Assembly: GCA_017792405.1 (NCBI GenBank) | Contig: CP051231.1 | Location: 4,117,295-4,181,294, forward strand | Reading direction: 5' to 3' | Source: Oceanicola sp. | Lineage (GTDB): Bacteria; Pseudomonadota; Alphaproteobacteria; Rhodobacterales; Rhodobacteraceae | DNA: 64,000 nucleotides | Part shown: piece after piece, positions 32,139 to 40,691 of the stretch | How positions within the stretch are numbered: the first letter of the stretch is position 1 | Layout: each line of letters opens with the position of its first letter | Notes under the pieces: generated by a model | What the model was told of the DNA's origin: nothing | Databases searched by the model: none | The model's input: the letters and a program-made list of their open reading frames with translations, nothing else | Made by a program: the position numbers and the translations under genes

Positions 32139-33755
32139 ATGACCGAGGCTCAGACAACCGACGCAGGCGAGTACGACTACATCGTCGTGGGCGCGGGCTC
32201 TGCGGGCTGCGTGCTGGCCAACCGCCTCTCCGCCAACCCGGCCAACCGCGTGCTTCTGCTCGAGGCCGGCGGCTCGGACCATCACCACTGGGTCCACATC
32301 CCCGTGGGCTACCTCTACGCCATGGGCAACCCCCGGCTCGACTGGTGCTATCGCACCGCCGAAGAACCCGGCCTCAACGGCCGCTCCCTTGCCTATCCGC
32401 GCGGCAAGGTGCTGGGTGGCTGCTCCTCGATCAACGGCATGATCTACATGCGCGGGCAGGCCGCCGATTATGACCAGTGGCGGCAGGCGGGCTGCACCGG
32501 CTGGGGCTGGGACGATGTGCTGCCGCTCTTCCGCAAGTCAGAGAACCACCTCGCCGGGGCCAGCCCGGCCCACGGCACAGGCGGCGAGCTCGACGTGACC
32601 GAGCAGCGCCTGCACTGGCCGGTGCTCGATGCCGTGGCCGAGGCGGCGCAGGAAATGGGCATCCCGGAGAGCCACGACTTCAATGATGGCGACAACGAGG
32701 GCGTCGGCTACTTCCCGGTCAACCAGCGCGGCGGCTGGCGGTGGAACGCCCGCAAGGCCTTCCTCAAGCCGGTCCGCAACCGCCCCAACCTGCGGATCGA
32801 GACCCACGCCCACGCGCAGCGCCTGACGCTCGCCAACGGCCGCGCCGATGGTGTGATCTACCGCCAGAATGGGTGCCTGATGCACGCCCGCGCGAAGGGC
32901 GAGATCGTGCTGGCCGCAGGTGCGGTAAACACCCCCCAACTGCTCGAACTCTCCGGCATCGGCCAGCCCGAGCTGCTCCGCTCCCTCGGCCTGCCTGTGC
33001 ATCTCGAAGCCCCCGGCGTCGGCGAGAACCTGCAAGACCACCTGCAAATCCGCACCGTCTATCGCATCACCGGCGCGCTCACCCTGAACGACCGGATGCG
33101 CACGCTCTTCGGCAAGGCGCAGATCGCGCTGGAATACGCCCTGCGCCGCTCCGGGCCGATGTCGATGGCCCCCAGCCAGCTCGGCATCTTCACCCGCTCC
33201 GGGCCGGAGTTCGACCGGGCCAATATCGAGTATCACATCCAGCCGCTCACGCTGGAGGCCTTCGGTCAGCCGCTGGACCGTGATCCGGGCGTCACCATCT
33301 CGGTGTGCAACCTGCGCCCCGAGAGCCGCGGCACGATCCACGCCACCGCGCCCACCGCCGATACGGCGCCCGAGATCCGCCCCAATTACCTCTCCGCCCG
33401 CGCCGACCAGATCGTCGCCGTCGACAGCCTGCGCCACGCCCGCCGCCTGATGGCCACCGCCGGGCTGCAAGGCCTTCAGCCGCGCGAGATCAAACCCGGC
33501 CCGGAGGTGCAAAGTGAGGAGGAGATGCTGAAAGCGGCGGGCGATCTCGGCACCACCATCTTCCACCCGGTCGGCACCGCCCGCATGGGCAGCGATCCGG
33601 GCGCCGTGGTCGACCCCGAGCTGCGCCTCAACGGCCTCACCGGCCTGCGCATCGCCGACGCCTCCATCATGCCCACCATCCCCTCCGGCAACACCCACGC
33701 GCCCGTGACGATGATCGCGGAGAAAGCGGCAGAGATGATGCTGAGGGCGGGGTAG
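32139..33755 (+). CDS. GMC family oxidoreductase (choline dehydrogenase-like)
   Basis: 538 residues from ATG 32139. FAD motif VVGAGSAGCVLANRLS near residue 14, GMC signature 1 PRGKVLGGCSSINGMIYMRG near residue 85, GMC signature 2 GAVNTPQLLELSGIG near residue 262, and the C-terminal His-Asn region GNTHAPVTMIAEKAA. It oxidises an alcohol with FAD. Choline dehydrogenase (BetA) is the closest type, but no betaine genes are adjacent, so the substrate is left open. It follows the B12 operon by 61 bases and may be an independent unit. Confidence 0.9.
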   Translation: MTEAQTTDAGEYDYIVVGAGSAGCVLANRLSANPANRVLLLEAGGSDHHHWVHIPVGYLYAMGNPRLDWCYRTAEEPGLNGRSLAYPRGKVLGGCSSINGMIYMRGQAADYDQWRQAGCTGWGWDDVLPLFRKSENHLAGASPAHGTGGELDVTEQRLHWPVLDAVAEAAQEMGIPESHDFNDGDNEGVGYFPVNQRGGWRWNARKAFLKPVRNRPNLRIETHAHAQRLTLANGRADGVIYRQNGCLMHARAKGEIVLAAGAVNTPQLLELSGIGQPELLRSLGLPVHLEAPGVGENLQDHLQIRTVYRITGALTLNDRMRTLFGKAQIALEYALRRSGPMSMAPSQLGIFTRSGPEFDRANIEYHIQPLTLEAFGQPLDRDPGVTISVCNLRPESRGTIHATAPTADTAPEIRPNYLSARADQIVAVDSLRHARRLMATAGLQGLQPREIKPGPEVQSEEEMLKAAGDLGTTIFHPVGTARMGSDPGAVVDPELRLNGLTGLRIADASIMPTIPSGNTHAPVTMIAEKAAEMMLRAG

Positions 33756-33844
33756 GGCGCAAGAAGCCGGCCACCCCAAGCGTATGAAAGGCGCACCGGC
33801 ACACGCGCCGGTCGGCAAACACTCAGTCGGATTTCAGGGGGAAA

Positions 33845-33921
33845 TGGCGCGCTGGGGAGGATTCGAACCCCCGACCCCTTGATTCGTAGTCAAGTACTCT
33901 ATCCAACTGAGCTACCAGCGC
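33845..33921 (-). tRNA. tRNA-Arg (anticodon ACG)
   Basis: A 77-base cloverleaf. The acceptor stem is GCGCTGG with CCAGCGC, the D loop is AGCTCAGTTGGATAGAGTA, and the anticodon stem CTTGA/TCAAG encloses loop CTACGAA with anticodon ACG at 33885-33887. The T arm is GGGGG-TTCGAAT-CCTCC, discriminator G, and the CCA end is encoded. ACG is normally deaminated to ICG to read CGN codons. Confidence 0.97.
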
Positions 33922-33931
33922 GTGGAGCCGT

Positions 33932-33960
33932 CATCTAACCGCCCCGTCCGACCATTGCAA
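33932..33960 (-). promoter_or_regulatory. Candidate promoter of tRNA-Arg
   Basis: On the minus strand TTGCAA (33960-33955), a 17-base spacer and TAGATG (33937-33932), ending 10 bases before the mature tRNA 5' end. The -10 is weak but spacing and position are right. Confidence 0.45.
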
Positions 33961-34036
33961 GGGGGGTCGCGCCGGTTTTCGCATTGGGGCAAACTGATTG
34001 CGGGCAACGCGCGTTGACCCACCGAAAGGAGGCCCC

Positions 34037-34465
34037 ATGCCCGACGGTTTCACCATCCTGCCCGATACCCCGCCCGAGGTGCTCGCCGTATCCGGCCACG
34101 GCACGATTGACGCAGCCGCCTATGAAGAGGTTCTGCGCCCCGCACTCGAAGCCCGGCTCGCCCGCCACGCGCACATCCGCCTGCTCTACGTGCTCGAGGA
34201 CGACTTCGATGGCTTCACCACCGGCGCCGCCATCAGCGATGCCCGTCTCGGCCTGAGCCACCTGCACGATTTCTCCCGCATCGCTCTAGTGACAGATACC
34301 GAGTGGGTGACTCACGCTGTGCGCCTGTTCGCGCCACTCATCCCGGCGCCGCTCCGCTGCTTCCCGCTCTCCCGGCGGCGCGAGGCAGAGGCCTGGGTGT
34401 CGGAACCGGACCCCTCCGCCGAGGCCGAGGCAGACCCGCCGTTGGGTGAGTCGTTTCCGGTCTGA
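34037..34465 (+). CDS. SpoIIAA-like (STAS/SEC14-type) protein
   Basis: 142 residues from ATG 34037 behind a perfect RBS (AAAGGAGG). It is of the SpoIIAA-like family (DUF3478 type): HGTIDAAAYEEVLRPALEAR, then RLLYVLEDDFDGFTTGA and RIALVTDTEWV. Soluble, with an acidic Pro/Glu-rich tail. The family is thought to bind small lipophilic or nucleotide ligands, or to act in partner switching, but no function is proven. Confidence 0.82.
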   Translation: MPDGFTILPDTPPEVLAVSGHGTIDAAAYEEVLRPALEARLARHAHIRLLYVLEDDFDGFTTGAAISDARLGLSHLHDFSRIALVTDTEWVTHAVRLFAPLIPAPLRCFPLSRRREAEAWVSEPDPSAEAEADPPLGESFPV

Positions 34466-34639
34466 ACACGGCGCCTGCATTGCGCGGTTAGTATCGCGTT
34501 GAGCGGGCGTGCCTTGTTGTCACGGACCGCCCGAACACAAGGCAGGCGTTTTGCGTATGCATGGGATGTGCATCAGTTGTGCATCAATTGTGTATGGCCA
34601 AAAGCCGAATCGATGGGGCCCGTTAACCCTGCCGCCAAA
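34466..34639. repeat. Convergent interval with an inverted repeat and an 11-base triplet repeat
   Basis: 174 bases between convergent genes. TGCCTTGT (34510-34517) pairs with ACAAGGCA (34537-34544), followed by GGCGTTTT, a weak terminator candidate for the plus-strand gene. At 34565-34597 three tandem 11-base units occur: GATGTGCATCA, GTTGTGCATCA, ATTGTGTATGG. No gene is supported. Confidence 0.5.
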
Positions 34640-35275
34640 TCAACGGATCGGCTCGAACCCGGCATCCCGCATCGTGCAGTCCCGCACCACGTCCCGCCCG
34701 CAGTCGCGCGGCTCCAGATCCTTGGTGAGGCAGATCCGCACCTCCTGAATCCGCCCCGCCTTGCAAGTCACCGTCAGCATGTCCGCGCCGAGGTCGGGAT
34801 TGTCCTTCAACCACGCTTCTTCAACCACTGAGGCGGGCAGGGTGATCGGGTCTTTCAACTTCCGGAACACCTCTGGCCGGGTCACGCTGCCATAGGCCTC
34901 TCGGGCGGCGGCGAAATAGGCGGCGGAGGAGAGGCCAGCGCAACGCCCATGCTTCTTCCACTGATACCATGCAAGGCCGGAAGTTCCCATGATATCAGCC
35001 ATCTGCGCGGTATCGCCCCGGCTCGGGTCGCGCTCGGTGGTGCGGCAGAAACTCGGCCAGCCGCGCTCGTATTGCGGCCAGAGACCGTGCAGCACCCAGC
35101 CATATCCGCGGCCCCGGTCACACTGCGGCGAGCCCTTGGCCCGGCCCTCCAGCGCACACCAGTTGGGCGACCATGACAGGCTCATCACGTAGTAGTCAAA
35201 GTCACCGGCCCGCTCGCCCTCGGCCCATGCCGGCCCTGCCAGCCCAAGCAGTATCGCCGCGATCCAAGCCCGCAT
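34640..35275 (-). CDS. Ribonuclease T2 family protein
   Basis: 211 residues. Signal peptide MRAWIAAILLGLAGPAWAEG. The two catalytic segments are present: CAS I HGLWPQY near residue 63 (His) and CAS II WKKHGRC near residue 106 (Lys, His). At least eight Cys in the mature part allow the usual disulfides. It cleaves single-stranded RNA outside the cytoplasm, giving nucleotides for uptake. Single gene on its strand. Confidence 0.93.
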   Translation of the reverse strand: MRAWIAAILLGLAGPAWAEGERAGDFDYYVMSLSWSPNWCALEGRAKGSPQCDRGRGYGWVLHGLWPQYERGWPSFCRTTERDPSRGDTAQMADIMGTSGLAWYQWKKHGRCAGLSSAAYFAAAREAYGSVTRPEVFRKLKDPITLPASVVEEAWLKDNPDLGADMLTVTCKAGRIQEVRICLTKDLEPRDCGRDVVRDCTMRDAGFEPIR

Positions 35276-35405
35276 TCGCCCTTCCTTTCCTGATCGGATT
35301 TCCCTATACAGCCCCCCAAGTTCCCCGACAACGTGAACTCACCCCGCCAAAACCCGGGGTCGCCTTTCCGGCGTCGGGAAAGTCGTGCTCAAGGAGTCCC
35401 TACCG

Positions 35406-36161
35406 ATGAACAAACCCCTTATGGCAAAGGCCACCGCCGTCTGGCTGGTGGATAACACCACGCTCAGCTTCACCCAGATCGCCGAGTTCTGCGGGCTGCA
35501 CGAGCTGGAAGTTCAGGGCATCGCCGATGGCGACGTGGCGCAGGGCGTGAAGGGCTTTGACCCGATCGCCAACAACCAGCTGACCCAGGACGAGATCGAC
35601 GCTGGCGAAAAAGACCCGCGCCACAAGCTGAAGCTCAAGTTCAACCAGGCCGCCGTGGGCGAAGAAAAGCGCCGCGGCCCGCGCTACACGCCGCTCTCCA
35701 AGCGGCAGGACCGCCCGGCCTCGATCCTCTGGCTGGTCAAGTTCCACCCCGAGTTGACCGACGGCCAGATCGGCAAACTGGTCGGCACGACCAAGCCGAC
35801 CATTCAGGCGATCCGCGAGCGGACCCACTGGAATATCCAGAACATTCAACCGATTGACCCGGTCGCCCTCGGCCTCTGCAAGCAGACCGAGCTGGACGCC
35901 GCCGTGCAGAAAGCCGCCGCCAAGAAGGCCCGCGAAGGCGAGGCTATCTCGGACGACGAGCGCCGCAAGCTGCTCTCCACCGAGCAGAGCCTGACCGCCG
36001 AGCCGGAACCCAAGATACCCTCGGCGATCTCGGGACTCGAGACCTTCACCCTCACCGGAAACGACGAGGAAGAAGAGAAGAAGGAAGAGAACGTGCTCGA
36101 CGCCGACAGCTTCTTCAACCTCCCCGACGACGAGAGTGGCTCCGACGACGAGCAGCCCTGA
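35406..36161 (+). CDS. trcR: Cell cycle transcriptional regulator TrcR (DUF1013)
   Basis: 251 residues from ATG 35406 with AAGGAG upstream. DUF1013 proteins are found almost only in Alphaproteobacteria. The N-terminus (LMAKATAVWLVDNTTLSFTQ, then IAEFCGLHELEVQGIADGDV) and the middle part (ILWLVKFHPELTDGQIGKLV, then GTTKPTIQAIRERTHWN) both look like helix-turn-helix units. The last 60 residues are very acidic and disordered (DEEEEKKEEN). It is thought to associate with RNA polymerase and affect cell-cycle genes. Followed by a strong terminator. Confidence 0.9.
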   Translation: MNKPLMAKATAVWLVDNTTLSFTQIAEFCGLHELEVQGIADGDVAQGVKGFDPIANNQLTQDEIDAGEKDPRHKLKLKFNQAAVGEEKRRGPRYTPLSKRQDRPASILWLVKFHPELTDGQIGKLVGTTKPTIQAIRERTHWNIQNIQPIDPVALGLCKQTELDAAVQKAAAKKAREGEAISDDERRKLLSTEQSLTAEPEPKIPSAISGLETFTLTGNDEEEEKKEENVLDADSFFNLPDDESGSDDEQP

Positions 36162-36203
36162 TCCGGGCAAACACCCTTGAATTGAAGGCCATACAGGCCG
36201 ACC

Positions 36204-36235
36204 ATCCCGGCAGTCATTCTGCCGGGATTTTCTTT
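36204..36235 (+). terminator. Rho-independent terminator of trcR
   Basis: A perfect 10-bp stem ATCCCGGCAG (36204-36213) with CTGCCGGGAT (36219-36228) and loop TCATT, followed by TTTCTTT. It ends only a few bases before the next ATG (36239), so that gene's leader overlaps the terminator. Confidence 0.88.
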
Positions 36236-36238
36236 GCC

Positions 36239-36799
36239 ATGCGCCTCTATGCCTTTGTTTTCCTTGCCGCATCCCCCGCCTTCGCCGGCGATGGCACTTG
36301 CGATGAACTCTGGTTTACCCGCAACGCGATCTTCCACGAGGCGGGCTACTGCTTCAGTTCACCGCTCGGGCAGGCCATCTTCGTCAACGAAGGCTGCACC
36401 ACAAAATCCCCCGAACTGACGGCCGCCCAATCGGCCCGGCTGGACCGTGTGAAAGCCGCCGAAGAGGGCTGCGTGGTCGACCCGAGCCGCACCTCGCTCG
36501 ACATCCCCGACCTTGCCATTCGTCGCCGCCTCACCGTGCTGCCCATCCGCTCCGAGAGCGAGTCCGGGTGCATCGGTTGGAAGGGTGGGTCTCTGAGCCT
36601 GCGCACCGGCACAAGCCATTCTGCCGAAACGCTTTTTACATTGGAGCCGGATGATGTGGTGCTCTTCTCGCACGAGAATGAGCAGGCCGGGGGCGAAGTC
36701 TGGGATTACATTCAGGTCTACGACAACGGCGACTTCCGGAAGGCGGGCTGGGCGGTAATCGACTGGGGGCCTGAGGTTTGCGAGGGCCTTGCAGGCTAG
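36239..36799 (+). CDS. Exported DUF4453/YARHG-like protein
   Basis: 186 residues from ATG 36239. Signal peptide MRLYAFVFLAASPAFA. The mature N-terminus CDELWFTRNAIFHEAGYCF followed by GQAIFVNEGC matches the YARHG-like module (DUF4453) seen in Rhodobacteraceae. Four further Cys suggest disulfides. Function unknown. There is no good RBS, and the start lies directly behind the trcR terminator, so expression may be low or come from read-through. Confidence 0.68.
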   Translation: MRLYAFVFLAASPAFAGDGTCDELWFTRNAIFHEAGYCFSSPLGQAIFVNEGCTTKSPELTAAQSARLDRVKAAEEGCVVDPSRTSLDIPDLAIRRRLTVLPIRSESESGCIGWKGGSLSLRTGTSHSAETLFTLEPDDVVLFSHENEQAGGEVWDYIQVYDNGDFRKAGWAVIDWGPEVCEGLAG

Positions 36800-37083
36800 G
36801 CCTTGCCGGAGCTGGCGATCTCCTTCGGCGAAGCAGCTTTATCGGCTGCCTGCCTGGGAAAACGAAGGAGATCGCCATCCTGTGCCAGCCGTGCCTCGCT
36901 CGCGGCAGGCTGTGACCCGGCAAATCGGGAAGGAAGGCCGAGGGAAACGATATTGGCCTCCGTCCCGGCGGGCCCTTCGCCCGCCGCCTGCTTGAGCGCG
37001 CGCCGCAGGGCGGGGTTCAGCCCCACTCCATGCGGATTGGCAGCGTGGTCCATCGTCAAGAGTTCACGAAAAAACCTGTCCAT
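36796..37083 (-). CDS. Small hypothetical protein (95 residues)
   Basis: 95 residues from ATG 37083 (GAGG 9 bases upstream), convergent with the DUF4453 gene (4-base overlap). It begins MDRFFRELLTMDHAAN and is basic to neutral without signal peptide or Cys. Near its end the DNA contains a perfect 15-bp inverted repeat (36813-36827 with 36863-36877). An AT-rich upstream stretch with a possible promoter supports transcription, but the gene is not recognised and could be spurious. Confidence 0.45.
   Translation of the reverse strand: MDRFFRELLTMDHAANPHGVGLNPALRRALKQAAGEGPAGTEANIVSLGLPSRFAGSQPAASEARLAQDGDLLRFPRQAADKAASPKEIASSGKA
36813..36877. repeat. 15-bp inverted repeat with nested hairpin
   Basis: TGGCGATCTCCTTCG (36813-36827) and CGAAGGAGATCGCCA (36863-36877) are perfect reverse complements separated by 35 bases, which contain a nested GCAGC/GCTGC pair. 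No T-run follows on either strand. Confidence 0.7.
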
Positions 37084-37215
37084 CGCCTGCGCCCTCGTTT
37101 CCGAAGTGGCGGTGGAAGCGCGGCATCCTTGCCGGATCCTACCCACAGGCCACTCCGGAACCCTTAAGTTCCGTTAGCGTCTTGCTCGAGTGGCCTCTGG
37201 CGCGCTGTTGGCGTT

Positions 37216-37244
37216 TATCTGACCAAAATAGTCAGGTAAGTCAA
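37216..37244 (-). promoter_or_regulatory. Possible promoter of the 95-residue gene
   Basis: On the minus strand TTGACT (37244-37239), a 17-base spacer and CAGATA (37221-37216), inside an AT-rich stretch. The -35 is good and the -10 is poor. A CTGAC/GTCAG inverted repeat lies in the spacer. Confidence 0.3.
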
Positions 37245-37270
37245 CGGCGCAAATTCGTGCTCAATCAAAA

Positions 37271-37288
37271 ATCTGGTAAGATTCAGAT
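37271..37288 (-). terminator. Weak terminator candidate after recR
   Basis: On the minus strand ATCTG, loop AATCTTAC, CAGAT, followed by TTTTG, directly after the recR stop. The stem is only 5 bp, so termination is probably partial. Confidence 0.35.
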
Positions 37289-37888
37289 CTAGAGGCTTTT
37301 TCTCGCGCGAAGCGCCGCGCCTATGGTGCCGTCGTCGAGGTAGTCCAACTCGCCGCCCACCGGCACGCCTTGGGCGAGGGAGGTGATCGTCAGCCCCATG
37401 TCTTCAAGCTGATCGGCGATGTAGTGGGCTGTGGTCTGGCCATCGACCGTGGCGTTCAGCGCAAGGATTACCTCGCTGATGCCCTCTTCACGCACTCGCT
37501 CTGCAAGGCGCGGAATGCGCAGCTCTTCCGGCCCCACGGCGTCGAGCGCGCTCAGCACGCCGCCCAGCACGTGATAGCGCCCCTTGAACACGCCCGCCCG
37601 CTCCATCGCCCAAAGGTCGGCCACGTCTTCGACCACGCAAAGCTCACCGGTAGCCCGCTTCTCGCTCAGGCAGATCGAGCACACATCGGCTGTTCCAACG
37701 TTGCCGCAGCGCAGGCATTCCCGCGCCGTTTCGGCAACCCGGCGCATGGAATCGGCCAGCGGCACCAGCAACTGGCCGCGCTTCTTGATGAGCTGGAGCA
37801 CCGCCCGCCTTGCCGAGCGCGGCCCGAGCCCGGGCAGACGGGCCATCAGGGCGATCAGCCCCTCGATCTCTTCTTGGTCTCCGGCCAT
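37289..37888 (-). CDS. recR: Recombination mediator protein RecR
   Basis: 199 residues. Helix-hairpin-helix start LPGLGPRSARRAVL near residue 17, a four-Cys zinc finger (CLRCGNVGTADVCSIC) near residue 57, and a Toprim domain with VVEDVADLWAMERAG near residue 85. It loads RecA through the RecFOR pathway. It is in the usual dnaX-ybaB-recR order, 36 bases after ybaB. Confidence 0.96.
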   Translation of the reverse strand: MAGDQEEIEGLIALMARLPGLGPRSARRAVLQLIKKRGQLLVPLADSMRRVAETARECLRCGNVGTADVCSICLSEKRATGELCVVEDVADLWAMERAGVFKGRYHVLGGVLSALDAVGPEELRIPRLAERVREEGISEVILALNATVDGQTTAHYIADQLEDMGLTITSLAQGVPVGGELDYLDDGTIGAALRARKSL

Positions 37889-37924
37889 GCCGTTACCCGC
37901 CTGTCAACTCTTTGCTGGCAGAGT

Positions 37925-38269
37925 TCAGAGCGGCAGGTCCATGCCCTCGGGCAGGCCCATCTCGCGGGTGATCTTCTCCATCTCCTGCCGCGCCTTTACT
38001 TGGGCCTTGGCTTGGGCGTCCTTGATCGCGGCGAGGATCAGGTCTTCGACCACTTCCTTTTCTTCGGGGTTGAAGATCGAAGGGTCGATATCCAGCCCAT
38101 TGAGCACGCCTTTGGCGGTGCAGCGGGCCTTGACCAGCCCGGCGCCGCTTTCGCCCTCAACAGTCATTTCGGCCAGCTCTTCCTGCAGCTTGGCCATCTT
38201 GCCCTGCATCTCCTGCGCGGCCTTCATCATCTTGGCCATATCGCCCAGCTGGCCTAGTCCTTTAAGCAT
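37925..38269 (-). CDS. YbaB/EbfC family nucleoid-associated protein
   Basis: 114 residues. A small DNA-binding dimer: MLKGLGQLGDMAKMMKAAQE start, the long coiled-coil helix to about residue 40, and VKARCTAKGVLNGLDIDPS near residue 67. It coats DNA in the nucleoid. It lies between dnaX and recR, as in most bacteria, 27 bases after dnaX. Confidence 0.95.
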   Translation of the reverse strand: MLKGLGQLGDMAKMMKAAQEMQGKMAKLQEELAEMTVEGESGAGLVKARCTAKGVLNGLDIDPSIFNPEEKEVVEDLILAAIKDAQAKAQVKARQEMEKITREMGLPEGMDLPL

Positions 38270-38296
38270 CTCGTAACCTTTCGCGTATAGAAGGGA

Positions 38297-40051
38297 TCAG
38301 TCCTCTTCGAAGGGGTCCCATTCGTCGTCCACTTCCGGAAGCGCCTCTGCGGCGGCCTCCGCCTCGATCTCTTTCACCGTGCGGATCTCGCGGATCTTCG
38401 CACCCGGAAACTCCGCCAGAACCGATTGCACCAGTGGGTGCTCGCGCACCTCTGCCTCCAGTGCCATCCGCTCGGCATCGCGTACCTCGGCAATGGTCTC
38501 ACCACCGCCGGACCCCACAACCGAGACGCCCCAGCGCACGCCCGTCCAAGTCTGCAACCGCCCGCCCAGCCTTGCGGCAAGGTCGGGGGCGGCATCGTCC
38601 GTGGGCTCAAACTCGATCCGCCCGGGCTGGTAGCGGGCCAGTCTTAGGGTGGTTTCCACCTCCACCAGCAGCTTCACATCGCGGTGGTAGCGGATCAGTT
38701 CCACCACATCCTCAAACCGCCCATAGCGGGCCAATGCCACCTCCGGCTCCACAGCCAGCGCGGTGGCGGTGCCGTGGGGCGTTCCGGCGGGGGCCGAGAT
38801 GGGCGGCGCCGCGCCTTGGCTGACGGCGGGAGCCTGCGCGGAGGGCGCGGCCACTCCATTGCCGCCACCCCCACCGGGGCCGGGCGGCGGGGGAGGGGGC
38901 ATATCCTTCAGCTTCCGGATCAGCTCGTCAGGCGTGGGCAGTTCCGACACATGCGTCAGCCGGATGATCGCCATCTCGGCGGCCATCATCGCGTTCGGTG
39001 CCTGGCTTACTTCTTCCAGTGATTTCAGCAGCATCTGCCACATCCGCGACAGTACCCGCATCGAGATGCTCTCCGCCAGCGCCCGCCCGCGATCCCGCTC
39101 GTCGGGCGAGACCGTCGGGTCATCGCCCGCATCAGGAGTGATCTGGGTGACAGAGACCCAATGGGTCACTTCTGCCAAGTCCCGCAGCACCGCCATCGGG
39201 TCCGCGCCCTCGGCATATTGCTGCGCCAGCTCGCCCAGCGCGCCCGAGGCATCGCCGCGCAGCACCATCTCGAAAAGGTCCAGCACCCGGCCCCGGTCGG
39301 CCAGGCCCAGCATGGCGCGCACCGTCTCGGCACTCGCCTCCTCGCCGCCTTGACCAAGCGCCTGATCGAGCAGCGAGGTCGCATCCCGCGCCGAGCCCTC
39401 CGAGGCCCGTGCCAGCAGGGCCAGCGCGTCGTCGGTGATCTTGCCGCCCTCGGCATCGGAGATCCGGCGCATGAGGGCGATCATGTCTTCCGGTTCGATC
39501 CGGCGCAGGTCGAACCGCTGGCAGCGGCTCAGAACGGTCACCGGCACCTTGCGGATCTCGGTCGTCGCGAAGATGAACTTGGCGTGGGCGGGCGGTTCCT
39601 CCAGCGTCTTCAGCAGCGCGTTGAACGCGCTCTTCGACAGCATGTGAACCTCGTCGATGATGTAGACCTTGTAGCGCGCATTGGCCGGCGCATAGTGAAC
39701 CGTATCAAGCACTTCGGCGCGAATATCATCGATGCCGGTGTTCGAGGCCGCGTCCATCTCGATCACGTCCACGTGCCGCCCTTCGGCGATGGCCACGCAG
39801 GCATCGCACTTTCCGCAGGGGTCGGTGGTTGGCCCCTGCTCGCAGTTCAGCCCCTTGGCAATGATCCGGGCGGTCGTCGTCTTCCCGGTGCCGCGAATGC
39901 CGGTCATGATGAAGGCCTGGGCGATCCGGTCGGCCTCGAAGGCGTTGCGCAGCGTGCGCACCATCGCCTCCTGCCCGACAAGGTCGGCAAAGGTCTGCGG
40001 GCGGTATTTGCGCGCCAGAACCTGATAGCCGGATTTCGGAGTTTCGCTCAT
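38297..40051 (-). CDS. dnaX: DNA polymerase III subunits gamma and tau
   Basis: 584 residues. Walker A GIRGTGKTTTARI near residue 50, a zinc module (CEQGPTTDPCGKCDAC), DExx box IIDEVHML, and the SRC motif LSRCQRFDLRR. A Pro/Gly linker (about 385-420, with runs of Pro and Gly) leads to the tau C-terminal domain that binds polymerase and helicase. It is the clamp-loader motor. I see no A-rich slippery heptamer that would give gamma by frameshifting. First gene of the dnaX-ybaB-recR unit. Confidence 0.96.
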   Translation of the reverse strand: MSETPKSGYQVLARKYRPQTFADLVGQEAMVRTLRNAFEADRIAQAFIMTGIRGTGKTTTARIIAKGLNCEQGPTTDPCGKCDACVAIAEGRHVDVIEMDAASNTGIDDIRAEVLDTVHYAPANARYKVYIIDEVHMLSKSAFNALLKTLEEPPAHAKFIFATTEIRKVPVTVLSRCQRFDLRRIEPEDMIALMRRISDAEGGKITDDALALLARASEGSARDATSLLDQALGQGGEEASAETVRAMLGLADRGRVLDLFEMVLRGDASGALGELAQQYAEGADPMAVLRDLAEVTHWVSVTQITPDAGDDPTVSPDERDRGRALAESISMRVLSRMWQMLLKSLEEVSQAPNAMMAAEMAIIRLTHVSELPTPDELIRKLKDMPPPPPPGPGGGGGNGVAAPSAQAPAVSQGAAPPISAPAGTPHGTATALAVEPEVALARYGRFEDVVELIRYHRDVKLLVEVETTLRLARYQPGRIEFEPTDDAAPDLAARLGGRLQTWTGVRWGVSVVGSGGGETIAEVRDAERMALEAEVREHPLVQSVLAEFPGAKIREIRTVKEIEAEAAAEALPEVDDEWDPFEED

Positions 40052-40111
40052 GTCGCCTCATTGCGGTGGACCGGGCTCAATCTAGGGGCTGGCCCCGGCA
40101 AGGTCCATGCC

Positions 40112-40498
40112 TCAGAGCGACCAGAGCACGAAACCGACCGCGAGAGTCGCCACGGCAAAGATCGCGGCTATGGTGGCAAAATGGGTATGGGTCAGCGGCT
40201 CGGCGGCATGGTCCTCCAGCCGCGCATGGGTGCGCCGCGCATTTCGCTGGGCGAAGAAAAAAATCACCAGCGCGGCGATTATGAAAAGGCTGGCCACGGC
40301 CTTCGCGGCCCATGTCGGGTCAAAATCGCCGAAAACGGCCTTGAGCCCGATCGCCACCGCAACCGAGCCGAGCCCGGTCCGCATCCACCCGGCAAAGGTG
40401 CGTTCGTTGGCCTGCAGCGTACGATCTTCCGCCCAGTCGGTGCGGTTCTCGGCCCATTCGGTCTTGGTGTCGGGGTTTTCCGGGCATCCATCCTGCAT
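40112..40498 (-). CDS. DUF202 (YidH-type) membrane protein
   Basis: 128 residues. The N-terminal part has the DUF202 motif NRTDWAEDRTLQANERTFAG, followed by three membrane helices (TGLGSVAVAIGLKAVFG, AVASLFIIAALVIFFFA, FATIAAIFAVATLAVGFVL). Family function is unknown. It lies 60 bases upstream of dnaX on the same strand but with its own spacing, so co-transcription is uncertain. Confidence 0.85.
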   Translation of the reverse strand: MQDGCPENPDTKTEWAENRTDWAEDRTLQANERTFAGWMRTGLGSVAVAIGLKAVFGDFDPTWAAKAVASLFIIAALVIFFFAQRNARRTHARLEDHAAEPLTHTHFATIAAIFAVATLAVGFVLWSL

Positions 40499-40691
40499 GG
40501 ACGCACCCTAGCGCGGCGCCCGGGGCTTGCCTATGTCCCGCGACACCCGCTAGCCTGACCGGGCCGCGCAGGGCGGCATCCCCGGTCCGCGGAAAGCTGC
40601 AAGGCCCCCTGAAGCGACAAGACCGATACCGGTTTTTCTTGTGGCCCAGCCCGGGCGGACCATCGGGCCCTGAACAAGGGAAACCTGATTC

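Noticed and set aside
32538..33818. 426-residue minus-strand frame
   Set aside because: Antisense to the GMC oxidoreductase, no recognisable family.
38297..40051. Programmed frameshift in dnaX
   Set aside because: No A-rich slippery heptamer with a following stem was seen.
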